Below, piece after piece: positions 36,152 through 45,064 of a stretch of 64,000 bases of DNA. A program made the translations under genes and the position numbers. Within the stretch, counting starts at the first letter, position 1. Each line of letters begins with the position of its first letter. Origin of the DNA: Gammaproteobacteria bacterium UBA7310 (lineage in GTDB: Bacteria; Pseudomonadota; Gammaproteobacteria; Pseudomonadales; Ketobacteraceae); assembly GCA_002471665.1 (NCBI GenBank), contig DKQK01000029.1:1-64000 (forward strand), written 5' to 3'. The notes beneath the pieces are model-generated. The model saw only the letters and a program-made list of their open reading frames with translations. It ran no database searches and was not told the origin of the DNA.

Positions 36152-37213
36152 TCAGGCACTGTGAACCAGGCTGGATTTATCCAGGAATTTGTCACTGAAG
36201 ATCTGCTCTGCCGGCACACCCAGCGCCTGCAGTTGCGCTTCGGCGGCGTCGACCATGGCCGGCGGGCCGCACAGATACGCCTGTGCATTGGGGCGGGTAT
36301 GCTGCGCCAACACATCGGTCACCAAACCACGCTGGCCTCCCCAGGGCGATGAGCTGGGTTCCTCCGACAGCACCGGCACAAATGTGAAATCCCCGGCCCA
36401 GTGTTGTTGCAGATGGGCAAGCTCTTCCAGGCAGTACAGATCCGCTTGGGTACGGGCGCCAAACAGCAACACCACTGGCCGTGAGTTGTGTTGCTGGAGC
36501 GCGTCCTCCAACAGGGCTTTCAGGGGAGCCAGTCCGCTGCCGCCGGCAATACACAGAATGGGTTGCTGGCCCTCGCGCAGATAAAAATCGCCAAACGGGC
36601 CCTGTAGGCTAATGGGCGTACCAGGCGTGGCGCCCTGGGCCCAGCCGGACATTGCGCCGCCGGGCACCTGGCGAATGAAAAATTCCACGTCGGATCTACC
36701 GCTGCGGGTGCTGGGGGTGGCAAAAGAATAGCTGCGGGCCTCATCGACGATGCCGGGTACAGACAACAGCGCGTACTGTCCGGCGGCGTAACGCAGCGGC
36801 TGTTCCAGCCGCAACCGCAGGGCGCTGATATCGTGGGTGAGCCGGCGTTGGTCCGTGACACGCCCACACAGGGTCTGCGCCCCGGGGGATGGGCCCGGAA
36901 CCTGTGCCTGTTCCAGTCTGATGGTCAGGTCGGTGCGGGGAACCGACTGACAGGCCAGAATGTAACCCTGGTCCAGCTCCTGCTCGGACAGCACATAGGC
37001 GGATTCGGTCAATTCCTTAACCTTGCCTTCCCTGAGCTGGCATTTGCAGGTGGCGCAACCGCCCACCCGACAACTGTGGGGAAAGGGGATGCCCTGGCGC
37101 AGTGCTGCACTGAGAATCGTCTCCTTGTCGCTCACCTCAATGGTCTGGTGAGCCTGGCCGTCGCTTTCGAACTGAATGCGCCTGGGTTTGGCGGTTTTGA
37201 AAAAACCAAACAT
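36152..37213 (-). CDS. Ferredoxin-NAD(P)H reductase, XylA-like electron transfer component
   Basis: 353 residues. N-terminal plant-type 2Fe-2S ferredoxin (CRVGGCATCKC plus a distal Cys in GYILACQ), then a flavin domain with RSYSFATPS, and an NAD domain with CIAGGSGLAPLKALL and CGPPAMVDAAEAQL. It passes electrons from NAD(P)H to the adjacent hydroxylase. It thus replaces rubredoxin/rubredoxin reductase for that enzyme. Divergent from the DUF423 gene. Confidence 0.9.
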   Translation of the reverse strand: MFGFFKTAKPRRIQFESDGQAHQTIEVSDKETILSAALRQGIPFPHSCRVGGCATCKCQLREGKVKELTESAYVLSEQELDQGYILACQSVPRTDLTIRLEQAQVPGPSPGAQTLCGRVTDQRRLTHDISALRLRLEQPLRYAAGQYALLSVPGIVDEARSYSFATPSTRSGRSDVEFFIRQVPGGAMSGWAQGATPGTPISLQGPFGDFYLREGQQPILCIAGGSGLAPLKALLEDALQQHNSRPVVLLFGARTQADLYCLEELAHLQQHWAGDFTFVPVLSEEPSSSPWGGQRGLVTDVLAQHTRPNAQAYLCGPPAMVDAAEAQLQALGVPAEQIFSDKFLDKSSLVHSA

Positions 37214-37246
37214 AGTTTCGTTCCCGTTATAAAGTCATTATTGTTA

Positions 37247-37261
37247 GATTGTCCTACAATC
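37247..37261. promoter_or_regulatory. Candidate operator upstream of the reductase-hydroxylase pair
   Basis: Perfect palindrome GATTGT-CCT-ACAATC, 34 bases before the reductase start. Size and position fit a MarR/TetR/GntR-type operator; no regulator gene is adjacent. Confidence 0.4.
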
Positions 37262-37388
37262 GGGCAAAAGATAACGGATGATTCTGAAAATGGCAAGTTT
37301 CTTTGCTGAAAGCCTGTGGATTTTTTGGTTTCCTGCTCCCTACAACGGGTAGAATTGCCCCCTCTGCAAGCGGTTACGGGGAAAAGGT

Positions 37389-37760
37389 ATGAAGAGTTTC
37401 ATCGTCATAGGGGTGATTGCCATGGCCCTGGGGGTAGTGTTGGGGGCCTTCGGCGCCCATGGCCTGAAGGCGCGTTTGGAGCCGTCACTGCTGGCGGCCT
37501 ATCAGACCGGAGTGGAATACCACCTGTACCATGGGTTGGGGCTGATTCTGGTAGGGGTATTGGGGTTCCACTTTCCCGGGGCCGCCGGGCTGCAATGGGG
37601 CGGCTGGTTGTTGTTGGCGGGTATGCTGCTGTTCTCCGGCAGCCTGTACCTGATGGCCATTTCCGGGGTGCGTTGGTTGGGGGCGATAACCCCTTTTGGT
37701 GGCATGGCCTTTATTGTGGGTTGGTGTTGGATCGCGTGGTCTTTGATCAAATCCCCCTGA
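37389..37760 (+). CDS. DUF423 small membrane protein (YgdD/TMEM256 type)
   Basis: 123 residues with four hydrophobic segments. GVVLGAFGAHGLKARL near the N-terminus and the LFSGSLYLMAISGVRWLGAITPFGGMAFIVGW end are the DUF423 signature. Function unknown. Confidence 0.9.
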   Translation: MKSFIVIGVIAMALGVVLGAFGAHGLKARLEPSLLAAYQTGVEYHLYHGLGLILVGVLGFHFPGAAGLQWGGWLLLAGMLLFSGSLYLMAISGVRWLGAITPFGGMAFIVGWCWIAWSLIKSP

Positions 37761-37852
37761 AAGGCCGCCGGTAAGCGGTAAAAATGTGCGCCAAGTCTTT
37801 ACGGCGTGTCAGCAAAGCAAGACAATAGTCAGCCAGTAAAAATGAGCATTTA

Positions 37853-38098
37853 ATGAACGAATCAGCCATGCCGGAAGAGATCAGCTCAAAACAGACCATT
37901 CAGGTCACCGTGAACGGTGATCCCAGGCACTTTGCCGTCGGCACCACCATTGCGGATCTGATTGCAAGCCTGGATCTGCAAGGCCGCCGTGTGGCGGTGG
38001 AATGTAATCAGGAAATTGTGCCCAAATCCGCTCATGGCGGCACCCTGTTGAACAATGGCGACGAGTTGGAAATCGTTCACGCCATTGGCGGCGGTTGA
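37853..38098 (+). CDS. thiS: Sulfur carrier protein ThiS
   Basis: 81 residues, ubiquitin-like fold, ending in the required Gly-Gly (IVHAIGGG). Carries sulfur as a C-terminal thiocarboxylate for the thiazole ring of thiamine. A 14-residue N-terminal extension precedes the usual start; the ATG at 37868 is an alternative. 56 bases before thiG. Confidence 0.92.
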   Translation: MNESAMPEEISSKQTIQVTVNGDPRHFAVGTTIADLIASLDLQGRRVAVECNQEIVPKSAHGGTLLNNGDELEIVHAIGGG

Positions 38099-38154
38099 GC
38101 GCACCGGTTGAGCACTACAGTTGAGCAGTCAATAACAGGAATCAGGTTACGACC

Positions 38155-38937
38155 ATGTCGGATATTGCATTGAAAGTAGGAGAGCGCGAATTCCAGTCCC
38201 GTTTATTGGTGGGAACCGGTAAGTATAAGGATCTGGAAGAAACCCGTCTGGCCATTGAAGCCAGTGGTGCCGAGATCGTGACTGTGGCGGTGCGCCGTAC
38301 CAATATCGGACAGAATCCCGATGAACCCAACCTGCTGGATGTGATTTCCCCGGATCGCTATACCATTCTGCCCAATACCGCAGGCTGTTATAACGCCAAG
38401 GACGCCGTGCGCACCTGCCGTCTGGCCCGTGAGTTGCTGGATGGCCACAACCTGGTGAAGCTGGAGGTGCTGGGGGATGAGAAAACCCTGTTCCCCAATG
38501 TAGTGGAAACGCTGTCCGCCTGTGAAACCCTGATTAAGGATGGCTTCGAGGTCATGGTGTACACCTCCGATGACCCCATCATTGCCAAAGAACTGGAGCA
38601 GATGGGGTGTGTTTCGGTGATGCCACTGGCAGCACCCATCGGCAGCGGCCTGGGCATCCGCAACCCCTATAATATCCGCATGATCCTGGAAGAGGCCAAG
38701 GTGCCGATCATCGTGGATGCCGGCGTGGGTACCGCATCGGATGCCGCCATCGCCATGGAGCTGGGCTGCCACGGGGTGTTGATGAACACCGCCATCGCCG
38801 CAGCGCAGCAGCCCGTGCTGATGGCATCCGCCATGCGCAAGGCCATCGAAGCCGGGCGTGAAGCCTATCTGGCCGGCAGAATGCCGAAGAAACTGTATGC
38901 CAGTGCCTCTTCACCCATTGAAGGGACGTTTTTCTGA
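38155..38937 (+). CDS. thiG: Thiazole synthase ThiG
   Basis: 260 residues, TIM barrel. [30 protein letters not shown], the catalytic Lys in [17 protein letters not shown], and [29 protein letters not shown] are characteristic. Makes the thiazole phosphate of thiamine from ThiS thiocarboxylate. No TPP riboswitch was seen upstream of thiS. Confidence 0.97.
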   Translation: MSDIALKVGEREFQSRLLVGTGKYKDLEETRLAIEASGAEIVTVAVRRTNIGQNPDEPNLLDVISPDRYTILPNTAGCYNAKDAVRTCRLARELLDGHNLVKLEVLGDEKTLFPNVVETLSACETLIKDGFEVMVYTSDDPIIAKELEQMGCVSVMPLAAPIGSGLGIRNPYNIRMILEEAKVPIIVDAGVGTASDAAIAMELGCHGVLMNTAIAAAQQPVLMASAMRKAIEAGREAYLAGRMPKKLYASASSPIEGTFF

Positions 38938-38984
38938 GGCATCCGGCCTAATCGTGGCCGGTTCATAATCGCAGTAACCAGGTT

Positions 38985-39683
38985 TTGATGATGAATGAAA
39001 TGGATCAGCCGCAGCGTCGTCTGCGCAGTTTTGTCCGTCGCCAGGGGCGCATGACTGAAGGTCAGAGCCGGGCGATGGAAACCCTGTGGCAGGATTATGG
39101 CCTGGATTTGCGGCAGGGGCTGCTGAACAGCACTGAACTGTTCGGCAACGACGGCCCGGTAATACTGGAAATCGGCTTCGGTGATGGGGTGTCGTTGCTG
39201 CAAATGGCACAGGCCGCTGCGGACAGCAATTTCATCGGCATCGAAGTGCATCGGCCCGGGGTAGGTAAACTGATCAACGATGCCCACCATGCCGGTGTGA
39301 CCAATATCAGAGTCTTCTGCGAGGACGCCATCGACGTACTGCAGCAATGCATTGCAGACAACAGTCTGGATGGCGTGCAGCTGTTCTTCCCCGATCCCTG
39401 GCATAAGAAACGTCATAACAAACGCCGCATTGTGCAGGCGGAATTCGCGCAGTTGGTACGCACCAAACTCAAAGTGGGAGGCTATTTTCATATGGCCACC
39501 GACTGGGAACCCTACGCCGAACATATGCTGGCGGTGATGTCCGCCGCAGACGGCTATGAGAATCAGGCCGGCGCCGGGCAGTATTCTCCCAAACCGGACT
39601 ATCGGCCCGTTACCAAATTCGAACGCCGTGGTGAACGTTTGGGGCACGGTGTCTGGGATCTGGTCTTTATTAAATCGAGCTGA
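38985..39683 (+). CDS. trmB: tRNA (guanine46-N7)-methyltransferase TrmB
   Basis: 232 residues. SAM-binding [15 protein letters not shown] and the substrate loop [18 protein letters not shown] are diagnostic. Follows thiG as in Pseudomonas. Confidence 0.96.
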   Translation: MMMNEMDQPQRRLRSFVRRQGRMTEGQSRAMETLWQDYGLDLRQGLLNSTELFGNDGPVILEIGFGDGVSLLQMAQAAADSNFIGIEVHRPGVGKLINDAHHAGVTNIRVFCEDAIDVLQQCIADNSLDGVQLFFPDPWHKKRHNKRRIVQAEFAQLVRTKLKVGGYFHMATDWEPYAEHMLAVMSAADGYENQAGAGQYSPKPDYRPVTKFERRGERLGHGVWDLVFIKSS

Positions 39684-39735
39684 CATGACGTTGGGGCTCA
39701 TAACAACAAGAAAGATATCAATTAAGGAATCATTA

Positions 39736-42585
39736 ATGCACCGCTTTTTGATTGGATTGGTGTTGTGTGCGTGCAGCGTGATGCACACCGCCTGGGCCCA
39801 TATGCCCGAAGACTCTGCCCTTTTGATGCCGCGACCGTTCCAGAACTGGAAAACCCTGGAAACGGATCACTTTCGCATTAATTATCGTGATCGGCATTTG
39901 CCGTTTGCCCAACGTATGGCGGCGGTGGCGGAAAAGGTCTATGCGAAACAAACACCGCGCCTGCAGTGGGAGCCGGAGTCCAAAACCGAAGTGGTGATTA
40001 TTGATAGCTACGATGGCTCCAACGGTGGTGCCACGGTTTTGCCCTTCAACCGATTTTTCATATTTATGAATGCTCCGGTGGAAGGGGAGTTGCTGGATAA
40101 CAGCCCCTGGATTGAGCAGGTGTTCACCCATGAATTTGTGCACATTCTGCATTTGGATCAAAGCGCGGGTGGGCAGACCACTTTGCGCAATATTTTCGGA
40201 CGTTTCTTCTTTGCTTTTCCGCAGATTTTCAGCCCGGCCTGGGTTTCCGAAGGGATTGCAGTGTATGAAGAAACCGACGCCGATAAACAGTTTGGGCGCG
40301 GACAAAGCGCATTTTACGATGCCATGATGCGGGCCGAATACCAGAAAGGGTTTCGCAGTTTTTCCCAGCTCAGTTATCAGGGGTATTGGGGAACAGACTG
40401 GCCATCCGGTCAGGTGTATCTGTACGGTTATTATTTCTATGAATTCCTGAGCGCTCAGTATGGTGAGGAAAAGGCCTTCGAATACCTGCGTAACTGGAAC
40501 AGCAATATCATTCCCTGGCGCATGCAGTCGCGGGCTTACCAGGTGTTTGGTTTGAATGCGGAAGCCCTGTGGCAACAGTATCAGGCGTACCTGGAAAACA
40601 AGTTTGAACAGCAGATGGCACGGCTGCCGGTGGTGGACTATGAGTCGGTGGTGGAAGGCGGCCGTGTGAACGCCAATCCCGTGTGGATGGCGGATGGGCG
40701 TTTTTACTATTACCGTGAAGATGGCCGCCATCATCCTTCATTGCAGGTGATTGACGCAGACGGTAATGACAGCAAAGTGACGGATGTACTGGAATATCAG
40801 CACATCGACGTGCATCCCCAGGCCGGTGTCCTGTTGTCCCGCCACACGGTTTGCAACAACGTTGATGTACACGCCGATCTGTATCGGCTGCGGGATGGTG
40901 ACTGGGAGCGCATCACCGAGTGTGGCCGCTATCCGCGCTTTGCCTGGTCCCACTCCGGTCAGCGCATTGCAGCGGTGCATACCGAGCGCGGTTTGGCGCA
41001 GATTGCCATTCTGGATCAGCGCGGTACCTTGCTGCAGTTGTTGCCCCCACTGGCATCCGGGGAAGTCATCGGCCATTTGAGCTGGTCGCCGGACGATAGG
41101 CAACTGGTGGCGGCAGTGCGTCGGGAGCAGAGCGGCTGGAATCTGGAGTTGCTGGACATCGAACGCAGCACCTGGTCACCGTTGACGCGCAACGATCACC
41201 TTGAGCAACGGCCTCGCTTCTCTGCTGATGGTCGTTGGGTGTATTTTATTTCCGATCATCAGAAGGTGATGAATGTGCGTCGTTTGCGATTGTCGGACGG
41301 TCAGGTGGAAACCGTCACCCGTACCCAAACCGCCATTCTGGACTACAGCCTGAACGGGGATCAACGCCAACTGCGCTTGGCTGAGTACACCCCGGACGGT
41401 ATTGCCATCCGGCAGCAGCCGATCACACCCTGGGGTGAGACCTATGCCGGCCTGTGGCAAGAGCGGCCCCCGATTCAATCCATAGCCAATCAAGCGGATT
41501 ATTCCACCGAGGCGTTCACCGATATCGCCGACTATTCACCCCTGGACACCATCGCGCCCACATCATGGTTTGCCTATCTCTACGCCGACAGCGATGACAA
41601 CAACTGGATTCAATTTATTTTGCAGGGTCAGGATGTGCTGGGGTTTCATCAGTGGCAGCTGGCGCCGGCCTATTATTTTGACAAGGAAGAATTTGGCGGC
41701 AGCGTGGCGTATATCGCGCACCACCGCCTGGCTTTGCTGGCCGAACGGGAACTGGATACAGTACGTGATGAAGCGCCCGGGGTGCCCGGTGTGTGGCGTG
41801 AGGAAACCCGGTATCAGGCGGTCTGGAAGCAGCCGTTCAATCGCTTTGAAGGCACCTTTGAAGTGGATATCGGCGTTGGTAAGGAAGATGTAAAACGGAT
41901 ACTGGATGGCTTTGGCGAATACGATTCCTACCGCGATAATTTTGCCGGAGTGTCACTGAACTGGTCCGATTATGAAAAATATTTACACTCCATCAGTGTG
42001 GAGGATGGACGCCGCATCAAGCTGCAGGCGGAACATTACGACGCCTTCGGTGACGGCTTTCACCAGGGTGATGTTTACAGTCTGGATTGGCGCGAATATC
42101 TGAGCCTGTTTGACAATCATGTACTGGCATTGCGGGTGGTATTGGGTAAAGCGGACGATACGGCCAAATCCTTCCAGTTGGGTAATGAGCTGGATGAGCT
42201 GCAAACTTTGGGTGCGGTGATCGGTTTCGGTCGTACCGGTTATACCCTGCGCGGTTATTCCGACAACCAGAGTCAGCTTGCCGGCACCAATCTGCGCCTG
42301 TACTCCGCAGAATACCGTTTACCGGTGGGGGAGTGGTTTGACGGGCTGACCAGTGTACCCATCGGCCTGGGTAAGGCCGGCGTGCATCTGTTTGTGGATC
42401 ACGGCGCGGCCTGGGATAGCGGCCAGGACAAGAACTTTTATACCGGCGTTGGCTTTGAAGTGCGTCCGGATCTGCTGATCGGATATTCCACCTTCAAGTT
42501 GGAAAGCACCCTGGGCTTTGCCAAGGGGCTGGATGATGACATCGGTGAGACCACGGTTTACTTGCGTCTGGGGGCGAACTTCTAA
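39736..42585 (+). CDS. Gluzincin metalloprotease fused to beta-propeller and outer-membrane barrel
   Basis: 949 residues after the start at 39736 (AAGGA upstream, signal peptide ending HTAWA). Residues 40-180 hold an MA-clan protease unit: HEFVH (132-136) and a third ligand Glu172 in WVSEGIAVYEE, 36 residues on. About 330-570 is a TolB/WD40-like propeller (PRFAWSHSGQRIAAVHT, GHLSWSPDDRQLVAAV, PRFSADGRWVYFIS). About 620-949 resembles a surface-antigen/Omp85-like barrel (YTLRGYSDNQSQLAGTNLRL, GLGKAGVHLFVDHGAAWDS) ending in Phe. So a protease displayed by its own barrel. Substrate unknown; domain borders are estimates. Confidence 0.8.
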   Translation: MHRFLIGLVLCACSVMHTAWAHMPEDSALLMPRPFQNWKTLETDHFRINYRDRHLPFAQRMAAVAEKVYAKQTPRLQWEPESKTEVVIIDSYDGSNGGATVLPFNRFFIFMNAPVEGELLDNSPWIEQVFTHEFVHILHLDQSAGGQTTLRNIFGRFFFAFPQIFSPAWVSEGIAVYEETDADKQFGRGQSAFYDAMMRAEYQKGFRSFSQLSYQGYWGTDWPSGQVYLYGYYFYEFLSAQYGEEKAFEYLRNWNSNIIPWRMQSRAYQVFGLNAEALWQQYQAYLENKFEQQMARLPVVDYESVVEGGRVNANPVWMADGRFYYYREDGRHHPSLQVIDADGNDSKVTDVLEYQHIDVHPQAGVLLSRHTVCNNVDVHADLYRLRDGDWERITECGRYPRFAWSHSGQRIAAVHTERGLAQIAILDQRGTLLQLLPPLASGEVIGHLSWSPDDRQLVAAVRREQSGWNLELLDIERSTWSPLTRNDHLEQRPRFSADGRWVYFISDHQKVMNVRRLRLSDGQVETVTRTQTAILDYSLNGDQRQLRLAEYTPDGIAIRQQPITPWGETYAGLWQERPPIQSIANQADYSTEAFTDIADYSPLDTIAPTSWFAYLYADSDDNNWIQFILQGQDVLGFHQWQLAPAYYFDKEEFGGSVAYIAHHRLALLAERELDTVRDEAPGVPGVWREETRYQAVWKQPFNRFEGTFEVDIGVGKEDVKRILDGFGEYDSYRDNFAGVSLNWSDYEKYLHSISVEDGRRIKLQAEHYDAFGDGFHQGDVYSLDWREYLSLFDNHVLALRVVLGKADDTAKSFQLGNELDELQTLGAVIGFGRTGYTLRGYSDNQSQLAGTNLRLYSAEYRLPVGEWFDGLTSVPIGLGKAGVHLFVDHGAAWDSGQDKNFYTGVGFEVRPDLLIGYSTFKLESTLGFAKGLDDDIGETTVYLRLGANF

Positions 42586-42648
42586 GTAATAAGCGGCAGA
42601 ATATCGACTATTCTTAGGTGTGCGTTCCCCTGCACACAAGGATTGGCG

Positions 42649-44934
42649 ATGACCCGTTTCCGTATGCCATTGATGTTTGTCGCCACCCTGGCGGGCTACT
42701 GGTTGTTGGGAACCGCTTCCGGGTTATTCGCCATTCCGCCGGGCTATGCCAGCCCCATCTGGCCGGCCGCGGGGTTTGCCCTGTTTATGATTGTCACCGT
42801 TGGGCGGCGTATTCTGCCGGCGGTGTGGCTGGCCTCCTTTCTGCTCAACCTTGGCTTCGCCGATGCTTCCCTGCTGCAGCCGTCTGTGGACTGGCTTATT
42901 GCCGCCGCTATCGGCCTTGGGGCGGCCTTGCAGACCTGGCTCGCTTTCTGGCTGATTCACCGTTTCACGTCGTTTCCCGCCTGGAGCCGTACCGCCGACC
43001 CCATTTTGTTTGCCTTGCTGGGTGGGCCGGTTGCCTGCCTGGTGTCCTCTACGGTTGGGGTGGGAACCCTGTTTATATTTAATGTCCTGCCGCTTGAAGT
43101 CTTGCCGATTAACTGGATTAACTGGTGGGTGGGGGATGCCATCGGCGTGATGTGTTTGTCGCCATTAATCGTGGCGGTGCAGGGCAGAAACACCTGGTCT
43201 TCCAACACCCGTCTCACCAGTTTTGTGTTGGTGTATTTTGCCTTGGTGTTTGTGGCCAGCTCCAGCTTCTTATACTTTCGGACCCAGCATGAGCGTTGGG
43301 TGGAGAACGTGTTCAGCGAACAGGTGGCGGGTATGCACCGGGCGTTGCACAAACAGCTGGATAATATCGCTCATGTTTCCCATACCCTGGCGGGCTTGTT
43401 CTCCACCTTCGGTGATGTAAGTTATGCCCAATTCCTGCAGTATGCCAATGGTCTGTACGAACATGTACCGGGTACCCATGCACTATCCTGGATACCCATT
43501 GTAAGCCAGGCGGAGCGGGCCCGTTATGAACAGGACATGGCACGTTATCTGGGGCGGGAGTATCGTTTCCAGGAACTGACCACTGACAAGCGTATGCAGG
43601 TGGCCGGCCCCCGGGAACGCTATTTCCCGGTGTACTACATTGCGCCCATTGCGGGTAATGAACGGGCAATGGGACTGGATCTTGGCTCCCACCCCGGACG
43701 CCTGCAGGCTATCCGGCAGGCCATTGACGACAATGCCATGACGGCAACGCAACCCATTACCCTGGTGCAGGAAAAAGACACGCAACAGGCGTTTCTGCTG
43801 CTGACACCGGTGCGAGCGGACGACCGCCTGCTGGGTTTGGTGTCCTGCGTGTATCGGGCGCGGGATTTGCTGGAAGCGGCGTTTGATATTCGTGATCTGG
43901 AACGGGTGTTCATCCGCATAGAAGATGTAACGGAAAGCAATCATCCCATCGAATTCTTTACCGCCCGTGTTGAAGCCACGGACAAGCGTATCCTGCATCA
44001 CATTGAGTTTGCCGGCCGCCGCTGGCAGATTACCTATTCACCGGGTATGCAATATCTGAAGAATACTCAGTCCACATCGGTGTGGGTGGTGCTGATTTCC
44101 GGTTTTGTGGCGGTGTCGGTGTTCGGCATGATCATTCTTATGGTGATGACCCAGAAGTCCACCGTGGAGCTTGCCGTGCAAAGGCAAACCGTGGAGCTGC
44201 AACGCGCCCTGGAACGGGCGGAAACCGCCAGCAAAATAAAAAGTAACTTTCTTGCCAACATGTCCCATGAGCTGCGCACACCGCTCAACTCCATAATCGG
44301 TTTCAGCGTGCGTGCGCAGAAAAAACTTGAAGGCGCCGGTCAGCATCGGGTGCTGGATTCCCTGGGGGTAATCGAGAAAAACGGCCGCCATCTGCTGAAT
44401 TTGATTAATGACATTCTGGATCTTTCCAAAATTGAAGAAGGCAAGTTACAGATAGCGCGGGCGCCCCTGCCGTTACCGGCGGTGACCCAGGAGGTGGTGT
44501 CGGCGCTGCGCCCCATGGCGGAAGAGCGGGGCCTGACCCTGAGCCTGGATTTGGGCGGGGTTGAGACCGTCTATGCGGATCGCAAGCGCTACTCGCAGAT
44601 ACTGTATAACCTGATTTCCAACGCCATCAAGTTCACCGAACAGGGCGGCATCAGTCTGAGTTACCGGCAGCAGCACCGTAAGGGCCGGCCGGGTGTCTGC
44701 ATGCAGGTGGAAGATTCCGGTCAGGGCATCAATAGCGACGATCTGAAGCGGTTGTTCCGGCGCTTTGAGCAACTGGGTGACAGCTTCAGTAACCGGGATC
44801 TGGGCAGTGGGCTGGGCCTGTCCCTGGTGCAGGAGCTGGTGGATATGCACGGCGGCCAGGTGGATGTGCACAGTTGGCCCGGCCAGGGCACTGTGTTCGA
44901 AGTCTGGTTCCCCGATGATGAAAAATCACCCTGA
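42649..44934 (+). CDS. MASE1-CHASE hybrid-less sensor histidine kinase
   Basis: 761 residues. An N-terminal MASE1 membrane sensor of about eight helices (PPGYASPIWPAAGFALFM motif), a CHASE extracytoplasmic domain (about 215-480, with HALSWIPIVSQAERARYE), a membrane helix (about 475-500), then HisKA (NFLANMSHELRTPLNSIIGF) and HATPase (NLISNAIKFTEQGG, DSGQGI, GLGLSLVQELV). No receiver domain and no response regulator beside it, so an orphan kinase. Start at the ATG 42649 with AAGGA before it. Confidence 0.9.
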   Translation: MTRFRMPLMFVATLAGYWLLGTASGLFAIPPGYASPIWPAAGFALFMIVTVGRRILPAVWLASFLLNLGFADASLLQPSVDWLIAAAIGLGAALQTWLAFWLIHRFTSFPAWSRTADPILFALLGGPVACLVSSTVGVGTLFIFNVLPLEVLPINWINWWVGDAIGVMCLSPLIVAVQGRNTWSSNTRLTSFVLVYFALVFVASSSFLYFRTQHERWVENVFSEQVAGMHRALHKQLDNIAHVSHTLAGLFSTFGDVSYAQFLQYANGLYEHVPGTHALSWIPIVSQAERARYEQDMARYLGREYRFQELTTDKRMQVAGPRERYFPVYYIAPIAGNERAMGLDLGSHPGRLQAIRQAIDDNAMTATQPITLVQEKDTQQAFLLLTPVRADDRLLGLVSCVYRARDLLEAAFDIRDLERVFIRIEDVTESNHPIEFFTARVEATDKRILHHIEFAGRRWQITYSPGMQYLKNTQSTSVWVVLISGFVAVSVFGMIILMVMTQKSTVELAVQRQTVELQRALERAETASKIKSNFLANMSHELRTPLNSIIGFSVRAQKKLEGAGQHRVLDSLGVIEKNGRHLLNLINDILDLSKIEEGKLQIARAPLPLPAVTQEVVSALRPMAEERGLTLSLDLGGVETVYADRKRYSQILYNLISNAIKFTEQGGISLSYRQQHRKGRPGVCMQVEDSGQGINSDDLKRLFRRFEQLGDSFSNRDLGSGLGLSLVQELVDMHGGQVDVHSWPGQGTVFEVWFPDDEKSP

Positions 44935-45064
44935 AGCGCCATGAAAAGGCCAAATTAAGCGGCATTATCGGCCTGAAGGGAGCGTTTTTTTGATCCAACA
45001 GGCCGTGCTCTCTATTATCCCTGGGGTAGATCACCCTTACCCATGTTAACCAAGAGGACAAGGC

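Noticed and set aside
37761..37852. Possible TPP riboswitch before thiS
   Set aside because: The gap is short and I could not find the conserved CUGAGA core or its pairing elements.
38865..39788. 307-codon minus-strand frame across thiG and trmB
   Set aside because: Covers two well-supported genes on the other strand and has no recognisable domain.
44935..45064. AGGCC / GGCCT pairing with a later T-run between the kinase and HMG-CoA reductase genes
   Set aside because: The loop is about 18 bases and the T-run is displaced from the stem, so I do not call it a terminator.
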